Part shown: positions 50,147 through 60,250 of the stretch, piece by piece
Layout: each line of letters starts with the position of its first letter
Position numbering within the stretch: the stretch's first letter is position 1
From: Rhinolophus ferrumequinum
Taxonomy: Eukaryota; Chordata; Mammalia; Chiroptera; Rhinolophidae
Direction: 5' to 3'
DNA length: 64,000 nt
NCBI RefSeq assembly: GCF_004115265.2
Contig: NC_046293.1
Span: 29,160,055 to 29,224,054 of the forward strand
Notes under the pieces: generated by a model
Told to the model about the DNA's origin: nothing
Database searches by the model: none
What the model saw: only the letters and a program-made list of their open reading frames with translations
Program-made: the position numbers and the translations under genes

Positions 50147-51799
50147 GTGAGTATTTCTCAACTTCTGGTGAGTTTAAGCAGAATATAATCAAAGGGCTTT
50201 GGGGGTGGGTGGGGTTGGTTGGCTCCAAAACAAAGAAATGGGAAAAGAGAACACACCGAACCTGTGGGCCTGGACGGGGACTGGGAACGCAAACAGAAGG
50301 AAACATGAGGGGAATACACCCAGACTTCCTTATGATGCCATGTGATGCCATGTGACCCCAATAAGTGAAGCTTTGTTATTACAAGCTCACTACAAACCTT
50401 CATTACTACATTCATTTAGAAGGAACCAAAGCGGACCGTCCCTTTTTTTTGTGGCTCCATAGAAAACAGTTTTCTGGGAAAGGAGCGATCTAGGACACTA
50501 AATAACCACAGAGCAAACAGGTCTTTACTCGCAGGTTGTGCTTGAAAACTTGGCTCAGGCACCAGGAAGCTGTCATGAGAGCGTGAGGAGAAGGCCAGGG
50601 AGAGCCAGAGCCCGTGTGGGAACGACCGCAGTGCAGTGCAGTAGCTTAGCCTGCTCCCTCTGAGGCTGACGTGTTTGTTCCAATCTGAAGCAAGGTACTT
50701 GCTGGACTTTTGTGTTTGTTTCTTCATGGCTTTGGTTTGGGTCTTCCTTGGCTCTCCAAATTATTCGATTCTCTCTGCTTCAGTAGGACCCTGGGTGACA
50801 TTTATGGGCCCAACCCCATCAGTGGAGGAAACAGTATTCTTGCATCTATTTCTTCCCCACTCTCTATCTTAGTCCATCAACATTAACGTTATCTGCCCAT
50901 ATCTTTGCTGAGAAAGAGGGAACAGGAAGTGCAGGGTGATAATGGCAGCATCAGAAAGGCTGACCCAAGAACCTTCTGACACTGCTTTTCCGTCGCTAGA
51001 ATTTATGGCGGATCATTGTCTGTAGCTTTCTGCAGCTGAGCTCTGCTGCCTCAGGTCTAAGGAGACACTAACCCCACTTCCCTGTAAAACTATCTATGCC
51101 TTGCAATGCTACAGTCAAGGTTGCTTAGCCAGTTTTGTGGAGCAGGAGTTTGAAACTATGTCTACTTGATTCTAAAGCATACTCTTGTTGTACTGTATTA
51201 CCCCCCAAAGGGTAATTTGACTAATTAGGGTAACCTTAGGCCCTCACAAATTATTGTTGTTTTTTTTTAGTATAAGTGGGTACCATTAAGTATTTGGGAT
51301 ATACTGATACTAAAAAATCTGTTTGCTGTTTGTCTGAAATTCAATTGAGCTGGGTGTCCTGTATTTTTCAATCACTAAATTTGACAATCCTAGTCCTAGT
51401 GGGCTCTCTAGATGAGAGGAAGGAAAGTTTGTTGTCTCTTACTACTTTGAAAGAATTGGGAAATCCCAAAGACTTGATGTAAGAGACATTCTCTAGTTAT
51501 TCTCTGTGGGTTTGGCAGAACTGGGATGTGTCACTTACTGGTGGCACACTCTGAGAATAATGCTGCTTTGGCTGCCCTCCAGTGATTCACATGAACCACA
51601 CTTGGGAGAGGCACGAAAACTGCCTGTTTACCAGAGCAGGAGAGGGCCCCCAACACAGGTACTGGGATCAGTGAGCAGAGAGCTGGCAGCTCATTTCCTG
51701 AAGTCACTGAGGGCTTTGTAAGGTGGAGATCAGCTGATGCCTTCTGTATGGTTTGATGGACAAGGTCACAATCTCACATTCAAAGTATTAGTTCAATTT

Positions 51800-52360
51800 C
51801 TTAATTTATGTATTCACTCATTTGACACATATACCTGGCATATGTACTAAGTGCCAGGCATTGTTGTAAGTTGTGTGGCTACAGAAATCAACAAAAACTG
51901 ATAAAGCAGCCTCATGGAGCATAGTCCAGTGTGGTGGGCAGGGAATTAGGACAAAATCCATACCATGAGCAGATGATTCAGGGGTCTGGCCAGGCGTCAC
52001 CATCCCTGGGACCAGCTCCCAGATCAGTCAGTGTTTGTATTAAATAAGTTGAGGACTGAGGAGAGGGTGAAACTAGTAATTGGGAAAAGGAAAATAAGGA
52101 AAAATCTTGGAGGCAAGGATAATAATTCAACATGATTTTGAAAGCAATAAGAACAAGTTGATGAAATTATACAATATAAGATTTGGGGGATGTGCAATGT
52201 GGCAGAATGGAAGATGGTTAGCACAGGCCAGAAATTGTCAGGGATAATTGAAGCTAAGAATACCAGCATAAATCTATAATGGGTGAAATAAGGAATACTA
52301 TGAAAACAAAGCTTCCAGGCAGTAGATTATGGAAGGAATTGGCTTAACGTGAGAGACAAG
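51800..52360 (-). mobile_element. L2 LINE fragment
   Basis: TTCACTCATTTGACACATAT then TACTAAGTGCCAGGCATTGT open the reversed L2 tail; diverged L2 sequence follows (GCAGTAGATTATGGAAGGAA). It lies in the presumed PDE6H intron 1. Confidence 0.65.
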
Positions 52361-52708
52361 GCTACTTGGAAGTTCTTTGAAGCTTTTCACAATTTTCCTT
52401 CCCAGGGTAAATATTGTCAACTTTTGTGATAGAAAAGGAGAGAGGGGAAAAAAGTCCTTTAGTTTAACATATTTATTTTTTAAACTTACCTTTGTTAATC
52501 ATGTTCTTTTGTTTGTACTTAAAGAATAACCATGTACATTTCTGTAGCTAAAGTAAAAGTCTGAAAAAACCATATTGGGTAGGTACATGATTTGGATGGA
52601 AGAAAATATGAAAGATTTCTGAGAAATGTGTGGCTGAAGAACCTCATGTCTGGATATGGAGTGAAATCATAAACTTACTAGTTAATCACTCTGTATTGAC
52701 TTCCCTAT

Positions 52709-52710
<2 letters not shown>

Positions 52711-52746
<36 letters not shown>
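52711..52746 (+). repeat. (GT)n microsatellite
   Basis: About 18 GT units in the presumed PDE6H intron 1. Confidence 0.95.
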
Positions 52747-52747
<1 letters not shown>

Positions 52748-53019
52748 GGGATGTATTGAATACTTTCACAGGTATTGGTATACCTGATTCAGAGCTCCCC
52801 CTGAATCAATGACCAAATGACGACATTGATGACGACATTGTCATCCCCCAGAACTGGAAGAGAAACCTCTGGATCATGTGAGAGTTAATAGAAAGACTAT
52901 AAAGAACAAAGGTCATAACAAATGGGTCACTAAACACTTAGAGTCAGGTTATTTTGCGACTGGATGAAAAATATGTAAAGCTTAAATAACATGAAAGTGC
53001 TGTAAAGACTGTAGATATC

Positions 53020-53140
53020 ATTTGGTCCCTTTTCCTCCCTTTACAGATGGGGGAAGTGGTAACCATAGAGGGGAAGTAAGCCATTCTAATACATTCACAT
53101 AGAAAGCTAGTGGCACATTTTTTGGAACAACATATATACC
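53020..53140 (-). mobile_element. MIR-related fragment
   Basis: TTTTCCTCCCTTTACAGATG then GAAGTAAGCCATTCTAATAC and AAAGCTAGTGGCACA read as a reversed MIR core. Confidence 0.5.
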
Positions 53141-53207
53141 TAGATTTTTGAAGTCTATCTATTGTCAGTTTATATTTGACTATATTGAGTGCCTCCATTG
53201 ATTTATA

Positions 53208-53400
53208 CCATATTTTCTTTCTTTTTTATTATTAGTTTCAGGTGTACAAAACAACATAATGATTAGACATTTACACCCCTCACGAAGTGATAACCCCAAC
53301 AAGTCTACTACCCCTCTGACACCGTACATAGTGATTACAATACCGTTTGATTATATTCCTTATGCTGTACTTTACATCCCGAGTGTGCCATATTTTCTTT
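53208..53400 (-). mobile_element. Short LINE-1 3' end with 13-bp target duplication
   Basis: CCATATTTTCTTT at 53,208-53,220 and 53,388-53,400 brackets a 167-bp reversed LINE-1 3' terminus that begins CTTTTTTATTATTAGTTTCA (short tail) and ends TTTACATCCCGAGTG. It belongs to the same subfamily as the 5.5-kb copy. It ends about 155 bases before the PDE6H coding-exon acceptor. Confidence 0.88.
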
Positions 53401-53596
53401 AAACCCCTTTAAAAGATAACTTCTCCCCGATTATGTCAATGCAAAACACTTGGCTCTTTATCAAGGAGCTTTTGTTTCCCAGTTTACAGTGAAGGTCTAA
53501 TAAGCAATGTTCCTCATACCTTGCAGGGTTTTCTTTTTCTCTCTCACTGTCTAAGGCACCTGAAGGAGAATCATCAGTCATCCAAGGACCATCAGA

Positions 53597-53730
53597 ATGA
53601 GTGAAAATACTACTTTGGTTCCTCCAGCTTCAAACCAGGGTCCCACCACACTATACAAAGGGCCCCCCAAATTCAAGCAGAGGCAGACTCGCCAATTTAA
53701 GAGCAAGCCTCCCAAGAAAGGTGTGAAAGG
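53597..53730 (+). CDS. PDE6H: PDE6H coding exon 1
   Basis: The exon encodes residues 1-44 plus two bases of Gly45. The likely acceptor is TGTCTAAG ending at 53,555, after a long pyrimidine run, giving 41 bases of 5' UTR in this exon. The donor is GG|GTAAGA. It contains the TLYK substitution and the intact RQTR phosphorylation site (Thr31, equivalent to PDE6G Thr35). Confidence 0.95.
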
Positions 53731-56700
53731 GTAAGATCAAAATGAAAAAAACTCTATTGCTTTTTTCCTCCCACGAGACTGCTTTGGTTTTGAGATTTAA
53801 TGTTCACAATATTAAATAGACTTACAAAAATTTCCACCACACCTTCCTTCTCCTCTCTACCACAATCTTTGCTGAATCATGATTTTTTAGCCCTGGAATA
53901 CTTCTTCTGTCAGCTCCCAGGTCTATGGCCAAACATAACATGGCAAATGGACCCTTTCATAGTAACCTTTGATTTGCCCTTCCTGACTTTTCTTGACCAC
54001 TCTCTTTCACTAATACATCCCATGCTTTAATCTGGAATACAGAACCGATGGCCATTTCCAGAACTCAGTTTATTTTTATGGCTTCAAATCTAATTTCTTA
54101 AGTTATTTATTTTGCTCTTTTTTTTTCCTTTGGCAAAGTCTTACTTGTTTTCAACACCCACTTATATGTTAATTTCTTCCCGAAGCCATTACTGACTCTC
54201 TTAGATAAACAGTATTATTACTTCCATGTTTGCACTTTGTACATTCAGCTATCATAACTTGTAATATTTTATATTATGTTTATTTTCATCCGTTTCCCAA
54301 AACTGAGCTCCCTCAGAGAAAATTTGTTTTTTCCTTAACTCCCTGTGTCTAACACAGTGGCTGGCACCTAGTAGATGCGTAATAAATGCTTTTGGGTAAC
54401 TAAACAAATGGACGAATTAATCATTTTAATGCCAATCACATTGCTTTCTCATTTTAATTTCTATTTAAAAAAGTGGTGCTTGACTGAATTTCTCCACTGA
54501 AAATTCTCTCTAACTCTCGATTATCTTAGGTTAAATTTTTATAGGGGATAGAATATCTCTGCACTGGGACACACTGTCTAAAACCTGCCTGAGTGGCATT
54601 TTCTTTGCCCTAATTCAATGGGAACAGAAGGAGTTTCTCAAATACAAAAGCCTAAACCTTTCCTTTTCCCCCCTTGAGTCAGGAAACTCTCCACGTGAGT
54701 CATTCCAGGACCCATTTGCTGTGATCTCAGCTAATTTCTCTTTTATTTTTTTCCCATAGGTTTGGAGATGACATTCCAGGCATGGAGGGGCTAGGAACAG
54801 GTAAGCCACCCAAAGACTTGAGTGAGGACTTTACACTTGAAATTTCTCTTTTTTGTCTGTTTTAGGCCTTAAGGGGCAGTTGAAAGTTACCAGGAAAACC
54901 TAAGGCAGCAGATCCTTTAAAGACTTAGAAATGTGGGGTTTTAATTTGACCTCCTAAGTAAGTACCATATTTCCCTGAAAATAAGACCGGGTCTTATATT
55001 AATTTTTGCTCCAAAAGACGCATTAGGGCTTATGTTCAGGAGACGTCATCCTGAAAAATCATGCTAGGGCTTATTTTCCGGTTAGGTCTTATTTTCGGGG
55101 AAACACAGTATGTGTGTGCTCAGATGAAAATACTCTAAAAGAAACCAGGGCAGGCCCAACGTTTAATGAATCTTCTTGTTTTGTTGAATAACTCTTGAGG
55201 GAATATAATGGTGAATTGTAGACTTTCATGGTAGAAGGATTCTCAAAGTTAGTCTAGACAAACTTTTTTATTTTTCAGAAGAGAAATCTGAGACATAGAG
55301 GAATTAAGTGACAATCTGAGGCCACCAGTGAGGTACTGGAAACAAGGGTGGGGCCTGGAGAACCTTTCCACTTTACCAGACTAACCACTCTCTTACCAAC
55401 TTCCTCTTTTTACACACACCCTGGCACCCAGAACGGGATCCTACATACTGAAAGTATCCAACACAATATTTTTCAATTGCCTAGAAATTTTATTCATTCG
55501 ATAATGAATGCAAATTGCTGCATATTCCTTTTAAAAAACTAATAGGCTTTAGTTTTTTAGAGCAATTTTAGGTTTACAGAAAAATTAAGTAGCGATTACA
55601 GTTTCTATATACCACCTCTGCTACCTTCCTCCCCCTGTACATAGTTTCTCTTATTATTAATATCTTACAATAGTGTAGTACATTTGTAACAACTGATGAA
55701 TCAATATCGATACATTATTATTAACTAAAGTTCATAGCTTACATTAGGGTTCATTCTTTGTGTTGCTGTACAGTTAGTTCTATGGATTTTGACAAATGCA
55801 ATGTCATAGACCCACCCTTATAGGTTCATACAGAATAGTTTCACCGTCTCCAGAATCCCCTATGCTCCATCTGTTCATCCCCCGCTCCCCGCAAACTGCT
55901 GACAACCTCTAATCTTTTATTGTCTCTATAATTTGGCCTTTCCCGTATTGTCATATACTTAGAATAATACCGTACATAGCTTTTCTAGACTGACTTCTTT
56001 CACTTAACGATATTTATTCATTTAAGTTTCCTCCATGTCTTTACATGGCTTGATAGCTCATTGATTTTTGTCACTGAATAATATATTTCACTATATAGTT
56101 ATATCATCATTTATTTATCTTATTAAAGGACATCCTGGTTGCTTTCAAGTTTTGGCAATTATGAATAAAGCTGCTGTAACATCCTAGTGCAGGATTTTGT
56201 GTGGACATAAGTTATCAGCTCATCCAATACACTTTTGATAAATGGTGGCGCTCACAGTAATTGGGGTCCTTAACAGGCAATTCTCAGTGTATTTGCTACT
56301 TGCAGTCAAATGTCACTTTTGGGATCTCAAATAAAATTTCTAGCTACTTTATGAAGCTGATGTGCTATTTTTCTAAATCAACTGCCTCTATATTTTGACC
56401 AGCTCTATTTAAGACTGGAAAATTCACTTTGGGCTCTGGATGATATGCTTACCTCTGCCAACATATTTGGAATAATAGAAAGAGGTTTATGCCGACAGAA
56501 GGTCTGGGGTCTTTGACTTGGTTCTCGTCTCATCTCTACAACTGTGTGATTTTTTGCTAGGTGTTTGACCTTTCTGGGTATCAGCCAGCTTCTGTGTAAC
56601 TCGGGGACTAAAATGTCTTATTGCCTCATGCAAGGGACTGGATTAGCGGATACCCTGAGATCACTTCTCAATATGCGATTGGATGTAGGCATTTCAAAAT

Positions 56701-57272
56701 GTACAGGAACTGAAGAGCGAGTCAGAGAAGCCCAAGGAACCCAGAGGGATTGGTAGGGGTTAAGGAGACGGCGGGTTTTCAGATCACGGGAATTTAAAGC
56801 ACTCCTATTTCTCATTTTAATCCCTGGCTTGACTTAAATTCCGCTTCTGTTCCCTCCTAGTGTTTGTGCTTTGGGGAGGCTCCACATGATGTACCCCCAC
56901 AGGGTAGCCCCAGTCAAAAGCCTTGAGTCACCTCCCCAAAGAGGATGCAGAATAAAACCAACAAAGATACCTGGAGGGGCGTGTTCTGCGGGCATCAGGG
57001 CTCTGCAGAGGATTAATGAAGCAACTGTTCCGATCTTTTTTGGATTTCAGGGCCATTCTAGATAACTTCCCAGTCACCTGGACAATGAATTGGAAAGAGG
57101 AGTGAGGTGTCTTTGCCTGAAGGATGTCTTTTTGAGTAGAAGAGGCTCTCCTGGGGGTGAGGTTGACTTCTAACTTCTTCTTCCCTCTCTTGCAGATATC
57201 ACGGTGATTTGCCCCTGGGAGGCATTCAGCCACCTGGAATTGCATGAGCTCGCTCAGTTTGGGATCATTTGA
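53597..57272 (+). CDS. PDE6H: PDE6H, cone phosphodiesterase 6 gamma subunit
   Basis: Three coding exons, 53597-53730, 54760-54800 and 57196-57272, join in frame to 83 codons plus TGA, the known length. The product is the inhibitory gamma subunit of cGMP phosphodiesterase in cone outer segments; transducin relieves its block. A polycationic central region (residues about 21-44: [22 protein letters not shown]) binds the catalytic dimer and transducin. The C-terminal [13 protein letters not shown] plugs the active site. It is told apart from rod PDE6G by its N-terminus ([18 protein letters not shown]) and the ending QFGII. One oddity: residues 18-21 read TLYK where mammalian PDE6G and human PDE6H have TPRK. 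A non-coding first exon probably lies near 50.1 kb. Confidence 0.97.
53800..54410 (+). mobile_element. L2 LINE 3' region in PDE6H intron
   Basis: Blocks such as CCCGAAGCCATTACTGACTC, then GAGCTCCCTCAGAGAAAATT and GGCTGGCACCTAGTAGATGC with AATAAATGCTTTT follow the L2 3' end in sense order. Confidence 0.6.
54760..54800 (+). CDS. PDE6H: PDE6H coding exon 2 (41 bp)
   Basis: A 41-bp micro-exon completes Gly45 and encodes [13 protein letters not shown] plus one base. The acceptor is TTCCCATAG and the donor G|GTAAGC. It was found from the protein sequence, being far too short to stand out as an ORF. Confidence 0.95.
54963..55110. mobile_element. Tc1/mariner-type MITE in PDE6H intron
   Basis: A 144-bp element is flanked by TA dinucleotides (54,963-54,964 and 55,109-55,110) and has inverted termini matching at about 22 of 26 positions when the TA is included. 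Both ends share GAAAATAAGACC, and the interior carries further GGGCTTAT/GTCTTAT motifs in both senses. It has no coding capacity. The TA target suggests Tc1/mariner; the exact family name would need a search. Confidence 0.82.
55250..55350 (-). mobile_element. MIR-related fragment
   Basis: CAGAAGAGAAATCTGAGACA then AGGAATTAAGTGACAATCTG and CACCAGTGAGGTACTGG resemble a reversed MIR core. Confidence 0.42.
55545..56260 (-). mobile_element. Old LINE-1 (L1M-type) 3' fragment in PDE6H intron
   Basis: TTTTAGGTTTACAGAAAAAT, then TTCATTCTTTGTGTTGCTGT, CTGACTTCTTTCACTTAACG and GAATAAAGCTGCTGTAACAT are in the order of a reversed old L1 3' region. Confidence 0.7.
56490..56690 (+). mobile_element. MIR SINE in PDE6H intron
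   Basis: CAACTGTGTGATTTTTTGCT then TTTGACCTTTCTGGGTATCA and GACTGGATTAGCGGATACCC match the MIR core and its 3' continuation, degraded. Confidence 0.55.
56745..56865 (+). repeat. Copy A of a local duplicated sequence
   Basis: It shares a 31-base identical block (56,788-56,818) and similar flanks, including CC..GGCTTGA, AATTCC and TCC..CTAGTG, with 58,600-58,712. The copies are in direct orientation, 1.85 kb apart, on either side of the last PDE6H exon. No known family was recognised. Confidence 0.75.
57196..57272 (+). CDS. PDE6H: PDE6H terminal coding exon
   Basis: The exon completes Asp59 and encodes [11 protein letters not shown] then [13 protein letters not shown] and TGA, the C-terminal helix that blocks the PDE6 catalytic pocket. 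The acceptor is CTCTTGCAG. Confidence 0.96.
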
Positions 57273-57674
57273 GGCACGAGAGGCTCTGCCATTCTCAAGA
57301 GTATCCGCTGTAACTTTGGTTTCATTTGCCCTATTGATTTATCTACCAGAGTCTTGAAGTTCAGTCTTGTTCGGAAGAGGTTTCTTTTGCTTACACAGTC
57401 ATTTCCTATAGGTTACTGTTATCATAAGAATTCTCTTTGTGTCAGACTCTGTCATGTAGTTTAGTTTAGCTCAGAATAGTGGCTGAAAATTGATTTTTGT
57501 TAGGGCATTTCAAACTTTCCCACCTTTTCCTATCAGCTGGTGAGAAGTCATCAGTATTTCCCTAAATTTTGTTTATTTGTTTAGTCCTTCAAATCTCTCT
57601 TTGCTAGGGATTCTTTATGATTAGTAGTAGGTTTTTAAGATAACATTTATGTCACTTCCCTCCCCTTCTCATTT

Positions 57675-57680
57675 AATAAA
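57675..57680 (+). terminator. PDE6H polyadenylation signal AATAAA
   Basis: AATAAA lies 403 bases past the stop codon, in unique sequence and just ahead of a retroposon-like poly(A) run. A 3' UTR of about 425 bases fits the short mRNA known for this gene. Confidence 0.7.
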
Positions 57681-57751
57681 GGAGATATTTACCTGGACTC
57701 TTAGGATGAAGTTGTGTTAAATTGTATATGCAAATATCTGATGCCCTGTTC

Positions 57752-57788
57752 TAAAAAAGAAAAAAAAAAAAAAAAAAGAAGAAGAAGG
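57752..57788 (+). repeat. A-rich tract
   Basis: About 30 bases of A with scattered G, passing into (GAA)n. It may be the tail of an unrecognised retroposon or a simple repeat, about 75 bases past the PDE6H poly(A) signal. Confidence 0.85.
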
Positions 57789-58324
57789 CACAGTCATGCA
57801 GGAAGTAAGCACAGCACAGTGGATGCGAAAGAGCATAGGAGTAAGAGTAAAGTCCTGATTCTTCTTTGTAACTTTGTGAATCGCATACTCTCTAGCTCTA
57901 AGTGTTATTGAACTAGGCTAGCCCTGAAGTCCTATGTGGCTTGAAACTATACAGCTTTAAGTTGGTGGAAGCCTGGAGATTTAAACTCAGGGCTCTGATA
58001 CGTGGGCCTTCTTTTTAGTGCCTTGATTCAGTTGATTGAAAAGATTTGCAGTATACGCTAAAGTTTAGACTCAGATGTAAAGGCTAGGTAGTGGAACCCT
58101 AAAAAAAATAATGGTTGTTTGCTTCACCCCTGAGGTTGTGTCAAATGTCGTGTGCACATAGCTATCTTTCCCCAACACTATCAAGGCAATTGTGCAATTC
58201 AGATGCCGCCTGTCTGACTTGGATGTATAGGGTACTAGCAGTATTAATTTCTTCATTCCAGTTTTGTAATCTGTGGTAAAAGAATGGAGTAAATTAACTG
58301 AAAAGAGAGGCAGGATGATGGAGA

Positions 58325-58440
58325 AGAAAGACATTTGGATTTTAATCCTGGCTCCACCAATAAATGGCTCTGTAATTTTGGGCAAAGATTTCACTCTTTG
58401 AAAGTTCCATTTTGCCTGAATTCAATAATCTAAGGTTCAT
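58325..58440 (+). mobile_element. MIR fragment
   Basis: TTTTAATCCTGGCTCCACCA then TGTAATTTTGGGCAAAGATT and CACTCTTTGAAAGTTCC fit the MIR head and core. Confidence 0.55.
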
Positions 58441-58599
58441 GGTAGCAATAAATTCTGTGACTTGGAGTTCCTCAGAGTCCAAACATGGGAACTAGAGGCT
58501 CAGCACTCAAGAAAATTTCTTCTGCGGCAAGCTCTGCGCTATTTTGCACAACTGACCTAGTTTCCTTCTGGCCAGAAAACTAGATGCCCAGAGAACATG

Positions 58600-58712
58600 T
58601 CTGGATTGGGAGGGGGTAAGGAATTCCAGACCATGGGAATTTAAAGCACTCCTATTTCTCATTTTGCCCTTGGCCTGATTAGAATTCCACGTTTCCCCCC
58701 TCTTTAGTGGAA
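58600..58712 (+). repeat. Copy B of the local duplicated sequence
   Basis: Partner of 56,745-56,865. The identical 31-base block lies at 58,635-58,665 and the flanks align with small gaps. It lies downstream of PDE6H. Confidence 0.75.
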
Positions 58713-58794
58713 AAAAAGTACAAAAGGAAAAGGAAGGTATAAATTCAAAAATGGAATCATAACATGTTAGGAGTGTGGTAATAATGTGTGTTCC

Positions 58795-59262
58795 CCTTCC
58801 AGCAAGAGCTCCTGCCTCCACCCATGCATCTGTTTTCCAGTCAGTGGCTCCATTTGACCACCAGAGTCTTCAGTTTCCATTTGTTCATCCTGGTGTACCT
58901 TTCAGTAAGGGAGGTCTGGTTTCTTCAGCTGGGTGAGACTCTGGTCCACATTTGCCTTACTTTGCAAAAGTTACTCTAAACATGAAGCAATAGCATTGAC
59001 AAAACAGAATACACCCAAAAGAACATATCCAGTGACCAGAATAGAGAAGGATCTAGAAACCATGTTACATGAAGAACTGTTGAAGGAACAGATAATATTT
59101 AACCTAGAGGAGAAAATGATCATTGCCAGTCAATATTTAAAAAGTTGTAACAAACAGGATAAAGCAGACCTATTTGATGTAGGATTCTACCATTTCGTGG
59201 TAAGCTACAATAGATATAATTTAAAGCCCATTCAAATTCTAGGATTGTATTCGTTCTCCTAA
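58795..59262 (+). pseudogene. Coding-like stretch of unknown origin, possible pseudogene
   Basis: Two consecutive frames look protein-like. The first (58,801 to about 58,926) reads PASTHASVFQSVAPFDHQSL and continues into QFPFVHPGVPFSKGG. The second (58,975-59,262) reads KRTYPVTRIEKDLETMLHEE then LLKEQIIFNLEEKMIIASQY, a plausible amphipathic helix. The frame changes between them and no start or splice pattern supports a live gene, although TTCCCCTTCCAG precedes the first part. I do not recognise the parent. Confidence 0.3.
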
Positions 59263-60124
59263 ATCCTGCCATTTCTTTCACTTCCAACAAGAAACAAGAA
59301 AACCCTTATTATAGAAATAGTACATATGAAAGAGAGAAAGGTAAATCATTATCTCCATTGAAATCCTGGCAGCAGAAATACCATATTAAGAGTAATTGAG
59401 AAAGTTTAACAAAGGAACTATTTACAAATGCTTGAGAAACTCTTCCCAAGGACCTTTAAGGAGTATCCATAAAGGTTCTTCAGTAACTTGGGGCTAGCAA
59501 TAGTTTTGGGGCTACATTACCAACCATAGGCCTGAAGGAACCCCAAAAGGTCTGCTCTTACTATAAAAGGATCCCCTGAGATGGCTGTAGCTTTCAGTAG
59601 AGAGACACCGCCAACCCACAGTGATACTATGGGTAATTAGGCAGGAACGGGGGTCAGGATAATAAATACCTTCAACGTTGTTCTTCTCCCATTCGCTACT
59701 CTCCTGTCGATGCCTCCCGTTGGATAAATCCAATTGGAAGTTAGAAGGCAAAGGGGCCCATTGACCTGGTCAGTCAAGTTCACTTCCAACAGCAAAGATC
59801 AAGTAGAGAAGGGTGGAGAGGGGATGTGAAGGGGCAAATGGAAAACACCCAGCATAGGAGTGTTATCAAAGAATAGATGCTATTTGTCAGCCAGCGAGTT
59901 TTAGTTAGAGTCGGGAAATAACATGGACATGTTGAAAACCTCCAAAGTTGATTCTGATGCAAATAATTGGCACAGTGGAAGGACAACGTTAAATAGGAAG
60001 AACACAATAGACAAATGAGAACAGTCGCAGAAGGAAATTATCATAGAGCTGAAGGATTTGGTAGATTTCTTGAACTCCTCTGACACTTTCTTGATGATAA
60101 GAGACACTGAGGATCTCTTACTAG

Positions 60125-60250
60125 AAACACAAAATTTGGGACCCATTCCAAATTTTTCTGAATCAGAATCTCGAAGTGAGAGACCTTACAATCTGTATTT
60201 TTATCAGGGCTCCCGGTGATTCTCACATTTGTGTCAGTTTGAAAACACTG
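60125..60250 (+). mobile_element. MER5-like hAT fragment
   Basis: TTTCTGAATCAGAATCTCGA, ATCTGTATTTTTATCAGGGC and a CCGGTGATTCTCACATTTGT end with GTTTGAAAACACTG fit a MER5-type element. Confidence 0.55.
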
